From Patescibacteria group bacterium (lineage in GTDB: Bacteria > Patescibacteriota > Minisyncoccia > Minisyncoccales > DG-74-1), in the NCBI GenBank assembly GCA_030016465.1, contig JASEJL010000006.1, positions 1-25,460 on the forward strand: a stretch of DNA of 25,460 nucleotides, in the 5' to 3' direction. This document shows, piece by piece, positions 6,350 to 13,333 of this stretch. Under the pieces are notes generated by a model. It had not been told where the DNA came from. It was given only the letters and a program-made list of their open reading frames with translations, and made no database searches. Every line of letters begins with the position of its first letter. Position 1 is the stretch's first letter. Made by a program: the position numbers and the translations under genes.

Positions 6350-6788
6350 TTTTTAAAATAATTTCTTAAAAATTCTCCTGGATTCATTATTTCAAAAGGA
6401 AGCCTGATCCTCTTTAATTTTTCATTTCCTAAAAAATGTTTTCGATCAAGAGTGATAAGAAAATGTGATTTGCTCAAAATCGCTCCTAACAGAATTGGAA
6501 TATCTTTCTCTGGAAGCACCTTTTTAAATTTTGCTATTTCATCAAGAGTTACAAATCTTATTGATTGAATTTTAGGTTTTATCTCTAATACATTCTGATA
6601 ATGACGATTGAGATAGGGGAGACCTAATTTTTTTTAAGAATATTTTGTTCGGCCTCTAAAAGGGCTTGATTTACCGTGATAATCTCCAATTTTTTCTTTT
6701 TCGCCAACTCTAATACAAAACCAGATCCGCCTTTCGGGGATCTAGCAGCCGCAAAGAAAACATTAGCATCTAAAAATATCTTTTTCAC
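6343..6788 (-). pseudogene. PIN-domain toxin split at an A8 tract
   Basis: GTG at 6788 opens KKIFLDANVFFAAARSPKGG, a typical PIN start with the metal Asp in LDAN, and stops at 6624 after 54 codons. The rest of the domain continues in another frame: PYLNRHYQNVLEIKP, then LPEKDIPILLGAILSKSHFL, LITLDRKHFLGN and a final GEFLRNYFKKC with TAA at 6343. The two halves join if the A8 tract (6628-6635) had nine A's. The whole would be about 148 residues, normal for a PIN toxin. It begins four bases after its antitoxin. Real decay, slippage rescue or a consensus error are all possible. Confidence 0.8.
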
Positions 6789-6792
6789 AGAA

Positions 6793-6996
6793 TTAAAGAG
6801 AGCTCAATAACTTTTGGAGGCGACTTCTCGTTTTCTTATCTAACTTGTCCTCTTTCAAAAATTCTTTAATTCTCTTCTTAGAATAAATTTCAGTGCCAAA
6901 AATTCTCTCGGGCGAATATCTAAAAATCTTCTCATATAGAGAAGCCTGTTTCTTTAAAGCCTCATACTTTGTTTTAGGCAAAGTAACAGTTTTCAT
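6793..6996 (-). CDS. Small antitoxin partner of the PIN toxin
   Basis: 67 residues from ATG at 6996 (MKTVTLPKTKYEALKKQ), chosen over an ATG at 7023 because this start is shared with the paralogous relic at 864 and lies right after the common promoter-like block. A short N-terminal strand followed by helices, then a basic, Lys-rich C-terminus (DKKTRSRLQKLLSSL), fits a DNA-binding antitoxin whose tail blocks the toxin. It probably represses its own promoter. The partner toxin downstream is frame-broken, so this may be an orphan antitoxin in practice. Confidence 0.7.
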   Translation of the reverse strand: MKTVTLPKTKYEALKKQASLYEKIFRYSPERIFGTEIYSKKRIKEFLKEDKLDKKTRSRLQKLLSSL

Positions 6997-7004
6997 ATAT
7001 TTTA

Positions 7005-7033
7005 AGTTTATCTTCTTTCTCAAAATTCATCAA
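7005..7033 (-). promoter_or_regulatory. Promoter-like block of the second TA cassette
   Basis: TTGATG (7033-7028), 17 nt, TAAACT (7010-7005) on the minus strand, eight bases before the ATG at 6996. Sequence identity with the 3357-3385 block extends through the spacer and upstream into AGGAAATTTGA. Confidence 0.55.
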
Positions 7034-7054
7034 ATTTCCTAACAATTGGGTTCC

Positions 7055-7080
7055 GCTTTAACTTTACTAATTTTTAGCAT
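7055..7080 (-). repeat. Dispersed intergenic repeat, copy 5
   Basis: The most diverged of the intergenic copies: TAACTTTACTAA replaces TAATTTCCCTAA. It lies between the GNAT stop and the TA promoter block. Confidence 0.8.
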
Positions 7081-7084
7081 TAGT

Positions 7085-7627
7085 TTAAAGCTCCCTTAAC
7101 ATTATTAGTTGGTTAACTAATTTTCCCTTAAATTCAATTTGTTTTGGAATTTTAGCTACTATTTTAAACCCATATTTTTTGTAAAGTTTGATTGCTGGTT
7201 TATTTGTTGAGAAAACATTCAACCTAATAATTTTAGGCTGAGGTTTAAGTACTTTTTTGGCTAATTTTATTATTTTATCTAGCAAATAACTGCCTAAACT
7301 TATTCTTCGATAGTCCTTTCTGATAGTGATTCCGAAATTTCCAATGTGACTTTGTCGTCCTATAAGTAAATCAATTCCTGTAGTTCCAATGACTGTATTA
7401 TTGTATTCTGCTGCCAAAAAAACCGTTTTTCGATTTTTGATTTTTCTTAATTGTTCCTCTAACCACTTTCTTTCCTCACTTAACGAAAATCTTTTATTCA
7501 TCAAAATTTGTGCATTTTCATCAATTAAAGAATTAATAAAATCCCGAAATTTCCGAACATTTCTTAAATCCTTTCTCGAAAGCTCTTTTATTTTTATTTC
7601 CCTTCCATTAAAAATTTTCAGTTTCAT
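7085..7627 (-). CDS. GNAT family N-acetyltransferase
   Basis: 180 residues from ATG at 7627 (MKLKIFNGREIKIKEL); the 18 residues before it in the longer frame overlap the upstream gene and lack family character. Central strand VFLAAEYNNTVIGTTGI and the acetyl-CoA pyrophosphate loop IRKDYRRISLGSYLL (R/Q-x-x-G-x-G/A type) are visible, with the C-terminal NVFSTNKPAIKLYKKYGF typical of RimI/RimJ-like enzymes. The acceptor is unknown. Its start overlaps the end of the cyclo-ligase gene by 20 nt, so the two are probably translationally coupled. Confidence 0.85.
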   Translation of the reverse strand: MKLKIFNGREIKIKELSRKDLRNVRKFRDFINSLIDENAQILMNKRFSLSEERKWLEEQLRKIKNRKTVFLAAEYNNTVIGTTGIDLLIGRQSHIGNFGITIRKDYRRISLGSYLLDKIIKLAKKVLKPQPKIIRLNVFSTNKPAIKLYKKYGFKIVAKIPKQIEFKGKLVNQLIMLREL

Positions 7628-8234
7628 ATTCGCATTTGATAACTTTATTTGGAGTAATAATATAATCGACCTTTGTGTCAAACTCTTGGTGGGGGGCTTT
7701 TCCTACAATTTGCAAATTATGGACAGTTGTTGCCACTGGGATTTTGCTAAACCTTTCTGTAAATCTTGTAATTTCCTTATCGCCATAGCCTCCGCCTTTG
7801 CCCAATCGCCAGCCATTTTTATCTACAGCCACGCAGCCAGTAATAATTAAATCTGGTTTTGGTAATTTTTCTAATTTTTTACCATATTTAAATGCGCCGG
7901 CAATGGTTGAAGCTTGCTCCTCCTTATCTTTTACATTCTCTGGCTCAATTTCTAAATAACCTTCTTTTAATTTTGGGGTAGCCATTATCAAGGTTTTACC
8001 TTCTTTTAAAGCTAACTCTCGTACTTTTTGCTGGGCAAAATCAGGATTGGCAAAAATAATTTTGGCTTTTTTCCATTCTGGCAAAGTGGTAACTAATTCA
8101 GCTGCCCTATTAGAACCTTCAAAATTTGGAATTCTTCCCTGACAGGGTAGGGGAAACCTCGCCACTCCTTTTTCCTCCAACAATTTCCAGATTTTTTCTC
8201 TTAATTCTCTCTTTTGTTCCTGAATTGAGACCAT
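7608..8234 (-). CDS. 5-formyltetrahydrofolate cyclo-ligase family protein
   Basis: 208 residues. The family P-loop-like motif GKGGGYGD (usually GKGGGYYD) follows LIITGCVAVDKNGWRLG, and the C-terminus has TVHNLQIV and DYIITPNKVI. The N-terminal VARFPLPCQGRIPNFEG is typical of the archaeal-type / MTHFSD-like branch rather than E. coli YgfA. Expected activity: ATP-dependent conversion of 5-formyl-THF to 5,10-methenyl-THF in the cytosol, though some members of this branch may act elsewhere. One base separates it from the preceding gene. Confidence 0.8.
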   Translation of the reverse strand: MVSIQEQKRELREKIWKLLEEKGVARFPLPCQGRIPNFEGSNRAAELVTTLPEWKKAKIIFANPDFAQQKVRELALKEGKTLIMATPKLKEGYLEIEPENVKDKEEQASTIAGAFKYGKKLEKLPKPDLIITGCVAVDKNGWRLGKGGGYGDKEITRFTERFSKIPVATTVHNLQIVGKAPHQEFDTKVDYIITPNKVIKCEYETENF

Positions 8235-8235
8235 C

Positions 8236-8538
8236 TTATTTTCGAAAAATTTGTTTTATTCTTTTGGCTTCTCTTTCAACAACTTCGCCGTCGTATTCGC
8301 CGGCGTGAGCCGGCGCACCTTCATAAATTGGTCTTTTTTGGTCTAAATGTAAATTGAAAATTAAATTCCTGCCTTCGTTTTCGATCTTTACAAAAAGATG
8401 AAATCTGGGGTAGCCTTTTGGTGGTCTAACAAAATTTAGCTCTCCTTTCTCTTCATTTTTACCCTGAAAATGATAACCAGCTTTTCTCATTAAGTTATAA
8501 ACATTTTCCTTAAGCGGACCCTTTATTATAAATCTCAT
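8236..8538 (-). CDS. Conserved small protein of unknown function
   Basis: 100 residues, MRFIIKGPLKENVYNLMRKA at the start. Notable blocks are FVRPPKGYPRFHLFVKIE, NLHLDQKRP and GAPAHAGEYDGEVVEREA; the regular strand-helix pattern and charged surface suggest a small folded alpha/beta protein. The His/Asp/Arg-rich centre could bind a ligand, but I know no function. The GCCGGC-GTGA-GCCGGC hairpin in its DNA (8299-8314) encodes the APAHAG block, which looks like normal coding. It overlaps the phosphatase gene by four bases (ATGA) and is one base from the cyclo-ligase gene. Confidence 0.75.
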   Translation of the reverse strand: MRFIIKGPLKENVYNLMRKAGYHFQGKNEEKGELNFVRPPKGYPRFHLFVKIENEGRNLIFNLHLDQKRPIYEGAPAHAGEYDGEVVEREAKRIKQIFRK

Positions 8539-9224
8539 ATTCTCTTAATTTCTAAATCCTTGGCAGTTTTTATTTCCTTTTTGAAATCAGCAATAGCGAT
8601 CGTTCGCTCGCGGGTATAGGCAGAGGAGGTGAAAATAGTTAGACAACGATTATCGAACATAAATAGGGGAGAGGTTGGTTGATGAGAGCGAATTAAGATT
8701 TTTTTATTAAACCTTTCCATTAATTTAAAAAAATAATCTTTGCCAAATTGGGGACGGCCAGTAAAAGGATCAATGCCTAAATATTCTCCTTTTTCTTCAG
8801 AAAAATCTCCCCAGGTAATTTGCTGCCATTCTTTACTTTCTAATTTAATTTTATTTATTTCTTTTAAATTTTTTACATCGGGAAGGACACCATGCAAGGC
8901 AATAATATTATTAGTAACTACTGCCAAAGGAAATTTTTCAACAATTGAGCAATATTTTTCATATTCCTCTTTAGTCAAACTTTCCCAAAAATCAGCTGGA
9001 GAGAATTTAAAAATATGATGTCCTTCGTGATTTCCTTGCAAAAGATAAATTTGTTCTGGGTTTCTATTTTTAATTTCTAATAAAAAATCTAAATTTTCTT
9101 TTGAATGATGGCCTCTATCAACATAATCTCCCAGAAAAACAATTTTATTCCCCGGTTTCAAATAATCTTTGATAATTTTTTGGTTTACCTCTAAGTCGCC
9201 GTGGGTATCTCCTACAAAAATCAC
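8535..9224 (-). CDS. PPP-family metallophosphoesterase (Ser/Thr phosphatase-like)
   Basis: All PPP signature motifs are present: GDTHGD (5-10), GDYVDRG (32-38), GNHE (64-67), LHG (about 110) and RSHQP (about 186). These bind two metal ions and the phosphate, so the enzyme should be active on phosphoproteins or small phosphoesters. The GTG at 9224 puts the first catalytic strand at the extreme N-terminus, which is too short. Upstream, an ATG at 9306 overlaps the glnA stop (TAATG) and encodes MKEKIFKKIKEILSKE leading into this frame if the A7 tract at 9293-9299 had six A's. That gives a helical extension like those of archaeal relatives, so the natural start is probably 9306. Confidence 0.87.
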   Translation of the reverse strand: MIFVGDTHGDLEVNQKIIKDYLKPGNKIVFLGDYVDRGHHSKENLDFLLEIKNRNPEQIYLLQGNHEGHHIFKFSPADFWESLTKEEYEKYCSIVEKFPLAVVTNNIIALHGVLPDVKNLKEINKIKLESKEWQQITWGDFSEEKGEYLGIDPFTGRPQFGKDYFFKLMERFNKKILIRSHQPTSPLFMFDNRCLTIFTSSAYTRERTIAIADFKKEIKTAKDLEIKRI

Positions 9225-9305
9225 TTTTATAGCTTTTTTAATTTCTATTAGTTTCGATTCCTTACTTAGAATTTCTTTTATTTTTTTAAAAATTTTTTTC
9301 TTTCA

Positions 9306-10661
9306 TTAAAGAACTGGTAAATACTTTTCTATTTCATAAGGACTAACCTCTTTTTCAAATTTTTTGCCAACTGCCTTCCGATAATTTTCCCATTCAATTT
9401 TTTTGTTTTGAATAATTTTTTGAAAGAGGTGGTTGCCAAGAGTTTCTTTAACTAATTTACTCTTTTCAAAAAAAGCTAAGGCTTCTTTTAAATTCTTAGA
9501 GAGAATTTCAATCTTTCTTTTTTTCATTTCTGATTTTGTTATCTCATAAATATCTTTTTCTTCGGGAGGTAAAAATTTTAAATTCTCCTTAATCCCTTGC
9601 ACTCCAGTAGCCTGGATTAAGGCTAAGGCTAAATAAATATTACAGACAGGATCGGGACTCCGAAGTTCAATTCGACCAGCAGACTTTTTCCCAGGCTGAT
9701 ATTCAGGCACCCTTATATAGGCTGATCTGTTTCTCTTTCCCCAGGCTAAATAAACTGGGGCTTCGTAACCAGGAATTAATCTTTTGTAAGAATTTATCCA
9801 TTGATTTAAAACTAGTTGAATTTCTTTTCCATATTTAATCAATCCGGTTAGATATTTCTTAGCCAAATCAGAAAGAAAATCGCCTTTATTTTTAAAAAAT
9901 AAATTTTTATTTTTCCGCCATAAAGATAAATGAATATGCATTCCCGAACCATTTATAAAATTTATTGGCTTTGGCATAAAGGAAACAAAAAGTCCTAATT
10001 TTCTGGCTACTCTTTTTAAAACATATTTTGCCAAAATAACTGAATCAGCAATAGTTAGGGCATCATCATATTTAATATCAATCTCATGCTGACTAGGAGC
10101 TACTTCGTGATGGTCGTGTTCAACCTCAATTCCCATTTCTTTTAAATAGATTTGACTCAATTTTCTAATCTCTCCCCATTTTCCACCATGAAAATAACCT
10201 CCTTGGTCCAGTAATTTTGGTTTCTCTTCGTTTTCAAAAAGAAAAAATTCCAGTTCTACTCCAACAAAAAGCTGACCAAAATTTTTTGTCTTTTCTAAAA
10301 CTCTTTTTAACAAATATCGAGAATCTCCTTCAAAATGATTGCCTTTTGGAGTTAAAATATCACCAAAAATAATTGCTTCTTTCCAGAGTTGATCTAAAAC
10401 TTCATAATTCCAGGGCAAAACCCGGAAGGTTTTTGGATCAGGGAGAATACTCAAATCTGATTCTTCAATTCTAGCAAAACCCTCAATTGAACTTCCATCA
10501 AATCCTTTCCCATTTTCAAAAGCAGATTTCATCTCTTCTGAGGGAATACAAAAACTCATCTCTCTTCCCAAAACATCAGGGAAAATTATCCGGACAAATT
10601 TAACAATCTTATTTTCTTTCAAAAAATCTAAAACTTCTTTTTCATTTTTAAAATTTTTCAT
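9306..10661 (-). CDS. glnA: Glutamine synthetase, type I
   Basis: 451 residues, standard GSI length. It condenses glutamate, ammonia and ATP to glutamine. Visible motifs: GFDGSSIEGF (53-62), metal and glutamate ligands in VELEFF (135-140) and EHDHHEVAPSQHE (181-193), GSGMHIHLS (238-246), the substrate loop NSYKRLIPGYEAP (290-302), and RIELRSPDP before the C-terminal helix. The adenylylation loop has a Tyr (KDIYEIT) but not the E. coli NLYDLPP context, so control by adenylylation is doubtful; overall it resembles GSI-alpha and archaeal enzymes. ATGA overlap with the LigB-like gene and TAATG contact with the phosphatase gene show one operon. Confidence 0.95.
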   Translation of the reverse strand: MKNFKNEKEVLDFLKENKIVKFVRIIFPDVLGREMSFCIPSEEMKSAFENGKGFDGSSIEGFARIEESDLSILPDPKTFRVLPWNYEVLDQLWKEAIIFGDILTPKGNHFEGDSRYLLKRVLEKTKNFGQLFVGVELEFFLFENEEKPKLLDQGGYFHGGKWGEIRKLSQIYLKEMGIEVEHDHHEVAPSQHEIDIKYDDALTIADSVILAKYVLKRVARKLGLFVSFMPKPINFINGSGMHIHLSLWRKNKNLFFKNKGDFLSDLAKKYLTGLIKYGKEIQLVLNQWINSYKRLIPGYEAPVYLAWGKRNRSAYIRVPEYQPGKKSAGRIELRSPDPVCNIYLALALIQATGVQGIKENLKFLPPEEKDIYEITKSEMKKRKIEILSKNLKEALAFFEKSKLVKETLGNHLFQKIIQNKKIEWENYRKAVGKKFEKEVSPYEIEKYLPVL

Positions 10662-11494
10662 TTAAGTTTAAAATTAGCTACTAAATAACCCACTCCAAAG
10701 GGGCCTTCATAAGATAAAATTTCTGGCTGCCAATCAAGATTATTTAAAGCTCCTAACAAAATGATGATAGATCTATAACCGCATTCGCCAGCCTCTTCAA
10801 CTAAATTGGGATCTAGATTCATAATTCCTTTAACATCTTTTTTCTCTAAAAGCTCAACTAATTTCTGATCAAATTCTTTTCCTCTTGGCGAGTAGCCAGC
10901 TGGTGCATCGGGAGTTAAGCGATGAGATAAATCACCAGAAGCAATGATGCCAATAGTGCTTTTTTCACGGCCGTGAAATTTGTATGATTGGATAGCAGAA
11001 TGAAGTATTTGGCCGAATTTGAAATGAGTTTCTAAATCTAAAAAAGAATAAGCAAGAGGAACTACTTTGAAATTTGAATAGCTTTTAGCTAAATAAAAAA
11101 GAGGGACTAAAACGCCATGGTCGAGTTCTTCGATGTTGGCTAATCTGATGGGAATTTTTGCTTTTTGACATTCTTTTTCAATTTCTTCAATTAATTTTTT
11201 GTCATTTCTGAAAATTAATTTAGTTTGAAAATCACCGAAATTATAAAAATGACCAGCCAGAGTAGGGGAGTTAGTTACTGTAAAATTATTAAAATCAACT
11301 GGTCCATGAGGAGAAATGACAATAACTGTTTCTGGTTTTGCTGTAGCAAATTTTTCAGCCAATTTTTCCATTCCTTCAATTGTTTTGGAAACTATTTTTA
11401 AATCAGCTGGTCTACCAATAGTTGGCACAATTATTGGAGGATGAGGCGCTATAGCAACAAAGACTATTGACTTTTGACTATTGACTATTGACAT
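10658..11494 (-). CDS. LigB-type (class III extradiol dioxygenase-fold) protein, AmmeMemoRadiSam-associated
   Basis: 278 residues. IAPHPPIIVPTIG, VISPHGPVDFNNFTV, ELDHGVLVPLFYL, IASGDLSHRL and the ending SYEGPFGVGYLVA match the N-terminal LigB domain of AmmeMemoRadiSam protein A. In many bacteria that domain is fused to an AMMECR1 domain; here the protein stops after the LigB part. The His/Asp-rich motifs could hold a metal ion. The MEMO1 hallmark AGxFYP is absent, so this is not AmrB. It lies 51 nt after amrS, which supports a shared process whose substrate is unsettled. The N-terminus is built from TCAATAGTC-like repeats, so the real start may be slightly internal. Confidence 0.8.
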   Translation of the reverse strand: MSIVNSQKSIVFVAIAPHPPIIVPTIGRPADLKIVSKTIEGMEKLAEKFATAKPETVIVISPHGPVDFNNFTVTNSPTLAGHFYNFGDFQTKLIFRNDKKLIEEIEKECQKAKIPIRLANIEELDHGVLVPLFYLAKSYSNFKVVPLAYSFLDLETHFKFGQILHSAIQSYKFHGREKSTIGIIASGDLSHRLTPDAPAGYSPRGKEFDQKLVELLEKKDVKGIMNLDPNLVEEAGECGYRSIIILLGALNNLDWQPEILSYEGPFGVGYLVANFKLK

Positions 11495-11521
11495 AATTTA
11501 TCGTATTGACATAATTTATCG
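11487..11521. repeat. Tandem 18-bp repeat over a start codon
   Basis: ATTGACATAATTTATCG occurs twice in tandem (11487-11503 and 11505-11521). The first copy contains the ATG of the LigB-like gene. Adjacent bases hold GACTATTGAC-type short repeats, similar to those before murC. Confidence 0.8.
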
Positions 11522-11545
11522 ACCATAAGGTTGACTTTTGTATAG

Positions 11546-12562
11546 TCAGATGCAAATGATATCAAGGTCAGCGCCGCAGCGCGGACATTTGCCATTTTTG
11601 TCGTAGCGATGGATGAGGTAACTCGTTCTATCAATACATAAAGCATGGCAATTGGGACAAAAAGTATCTTCCGATGGCAAGCCAGGGACGTTGCCGGTGT
11701 AAACATATTTCAAACCAACTTCTTTACCAATTTGATAAGCTGTTTGCAGGGTTTCAACTGACGTATCTGGTAAATGCTGAAGTTTCCAAGAAATCGTACC
11801 AGAAAATTGGGAGATATGCCAGGGGGTCTCAGGACCGAGTTCATCGTGAATAAATTTTGCAATATCTCTGAACATTTCTTCTGAATCTGATAAGGTTGGA
11901 ATCACTAAAGTAGTAATTTCCACCCAGACACCAGATTTTTTCATTAATTTCGCTGTATCCAAAACTGGCTGCAATCTCCCGCCACAATTTTCTTTATAAA
12001 ATTCGTCAGAGAAACTCTTAATATCAATATTAATGGCATCAAGATAGGGGATAACCAATTTCGCTGATTCTTCACTCATGAAACCATTAGAGACCCAGTT
12101 ATTTTTCAATCCGGCTTTCTTTGCCAATTTCATTGTTTCTAAGGCGTACTCTAAAAATATTGTCGGTTCGGTATAAGTGTAGGAAATACTTGGCAAATTG
12201 TTTTCTAATGCTATTGTCACAATTTTCTCCGGCGGTAAATCTTCACCTGGAATTTCTTTTGCGTTTTTATATCCCTGAGATATATCATAATTTTGGCAAT
12301 TCCGGCAGGCGAAGTTACAACCAACCGTAGCAATTGATAAAGAGTGGCTTCCTGGTAAAAAATGGAAAAAAGGTTTTTTCTCAATTGGGTCGACATGTAT
12401 AGCAACTACTTTACCGTAGACTAAAGAATAAAGTTTACCATCTATATTTTCTTTTACCCCACACTTTCCTCGCTGATTTGGGGACAAAATACAATAATGT
12501 GCACAATTTCTACATTGCACCTTTTTATTAGGTAATTTTTTGTAAAGATAGGCTTCTTTCAT
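11546..12562 (-). CDS. amrS: AmmeMemoRadiSam system radical SAM enzyme
   Basis: 338 residues. The radical SAM cluster is C82-x3-C86-x2-C89 in GCNFACRNCQN. An N-terminal cysteine set (C17, C20, C24, C34; CRNCAHYC and GKCGV) is the usual PflA/AmrS-like knuckle, and a C-terminal zinc ribbon (CPNCHALC, CPRCG) completes the AmrS architecture. SYTYTEPTIFLEYA and VSNGFMSEESA are family blocks. It should generate a 5'-deoxyadenosyl radical; the substrate is not known. First gene of a minus-strand operon with the LigB-like gene, glnA and more, behind a TTGAAT-17-TAGAAT promoter. Its genetic partners AMMECR1 and MEMO1 are not in this window. Confidence 0.9.
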   Translation of the reverse strand: MKEAYLYKKLPNKKVQCRNCAHYCILSPNQRGKCGVKENIDGKLYSLVYGKVVAIHVDPIEKKPFFHFLPGSHSLSIATVGCNFACRNCQNYDISQGYKNAKEIPGEDLPPEKIVTIALENNLPSISYTYTEPTIFLEYALETMKLAKKAGLKNNWVSNGFMSEESAKLVIPYLDAINIDIKSFSDEFYKENCGGRLQPVLDTAKLMKKSGVWVEITTLVIPTLSDSEEMFRDIAKFIHDELGPETPWHISQFSGTISWKLQHLPDTSVETLQTAYQIGKEVGLKYVYTGNVPGLPSEDTFCPNCHALCIDRTSYLIHRYDKNGKCPRCGADLDIICI

Positions 12563-12684
12563 ATCCCTACGAATTACGAATCAAAATGAATTACGAATAA
12601 CTTCTTTAATTCTACTTCATTTTGTGGTAAGATTCAATTAGTTTCAAAATTCGTAATTCGAATAAATTCGTAATTAGTAGAGTC
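12563..12684. repeat. Divergent intergenic region with ATTACGAAT direct and inverted repeats
   Basis: AATTACGAAT occurs at 12570-12579 and 12590-12599, and its complement ATTCGTAATT at 12649-12658 and 12665-12674. The arrangement can fold into large alternative hairpins between the divergent amrS and thpR genes. Confidence 0.7.
12609..12637 (-). promoter_or_regulatory. Promoter of the amrS operon
   Basis: TTGAAT (12637-12632), 17 nt, TAGAAT (12614-12609) on the minus strand. Predicted start near 12602 gives a 5' leader of about 40 nt before the amrS ATG. The inverted ATTACGAAT repeats flank it and could be operators. Confidence 0.6.
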
Positions 12685-13269
12685 ATGAGGCATCGGATTT
12701 TTATTGCCATAAATTTGCCAGAGAATGTAAAAAAATCATTAATTGTTTATCAGTCGAAGTGGCTAGAACTGCCTTGTCGTTGGACAAAAAAAGAAAATTT
12801 GCATATAACTTTAATATTTTTAGGATATCTCTCAGATCAAGAATTGTTAGAAGTTTTGGAAATTACCAGAAAAGTAGCTTCGAGAAATTTAGCCTTTTCG
12901 ATAAATTTAAATAAGATTTGTTATGGTCCACCAAAGAAAATACCACCGAAAATGGTTTGGGTAGAAACAGAAAAATCCAAAGAATTTACTCAATTAAGAG
13001 ATGATTTAGAAAAATCTTTAATGCAGACAGAAAGAGTCCATCCCGCTCTTTCTGCGAAAGGACGGGATCGAGCTTTTTCTCCTCATATTACTTTAGGAAG
13101 AATTAGAGTTTGGGAGTTCCGGCAGATTGAACCAGAAGAAAAGCCCCAAATCGAAGAAGAAATTTCCTTAAGTTTTAAAGTAAACTCAATTGAAGTAATG
13201 GAAAGCCAATTAAAAAGAGGAGGGCCTGATTACACGGTGTTGGAATCAGCCCCGTTAGGAACTACTTGA
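12685..13269 (+). CDS. thpR: RNA 2',3'-cyclic phosphodiesterase (LigT/ThpR)
   Basis: 194 residues with both catalytic HxT motifs of the 2H superfamily: LHITLIFLG (H40, T42) and FSPHITLGR (H134, T136). It opens 2',3'-cyclic phosphates on RNA ends to 2'-phosphates and can ligate tRNA halves in vitro. Between the motifs, residues about 118-129 (VHPALSAKGRDR) look like an insertion relative to the family and are encoded by a GC-rich hairpin. It is the functional counterpart of the broken 2H gene at the left edge. It stands at the head of the plus-strand block, 64 nt before murC. It ends in TGA. Confidence 0.9.
   Translation: MRHRIFIAINLPENVKKSLIVYQSKWLELPCRWTKKENLHITLIFLGYLSDQELLEVLEITRKVASRNLAFSINLNKICYGPPKKIPPKMVWVETEKSKEFTQLRDDLEKSLMQTERVHPALSAKGRDRAFSPHITLGRIRVWEFRQIEPEEKPQIEEEISLSFKVNSIEVMESQLKRGGPDYTVLESAPLGTT
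13028..13068 (+). repeat. Palindromic insertion inside thpR
   Basis: ATCCCG (13040-13045) to CGGGAT (13063-13068) enclose CTTTC-TGC-GAAAG: a 13-bp stem with one mismatch, one G:T pair and a three-base loop. An overlapping alternative pairs CAGAAAGAG (13028-13036) with CTCTTTCTG (13046-13054). GC content is clearly above the surrounding gene, and the sequence is a multiple of three in frame. Confidence 0.65.
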
Positions 13270-13333
13270 CAAATTGACCATTTGACAAATTAACATGTTA
13301 AATAGTCAAATAGTCAGATAGTTCAATAGTCAA
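13270..13333. repeat. Short ATAGTCAA repeats before murC
   Basis: ATAGTCA-like units repeat four times between 13312 and 13333, preceded by TTGAC(C/A) and TTTGACAAATT units. The last unit runs directly into the murC ATG at 13334. Similar units are found at the LigB-like gene start. Confidence 0.65.

Noticed and set aside
8299..8314. Palindromic insertion in the 100-residue conserved protein
   Set aside because: The GCCGGC hairpin encodes the APAHAG block, which I recall as conserved in homologues, so it is probably ordinary coding sequence.
10658..11494. Calling the LigB-like protein AmrB/MEMO1
   Set aside because: The MEMO1 N-terminal AGxFYP signature is missing, and the motifs match the LigB half of AmmeMemoRadiSam protein A instead.
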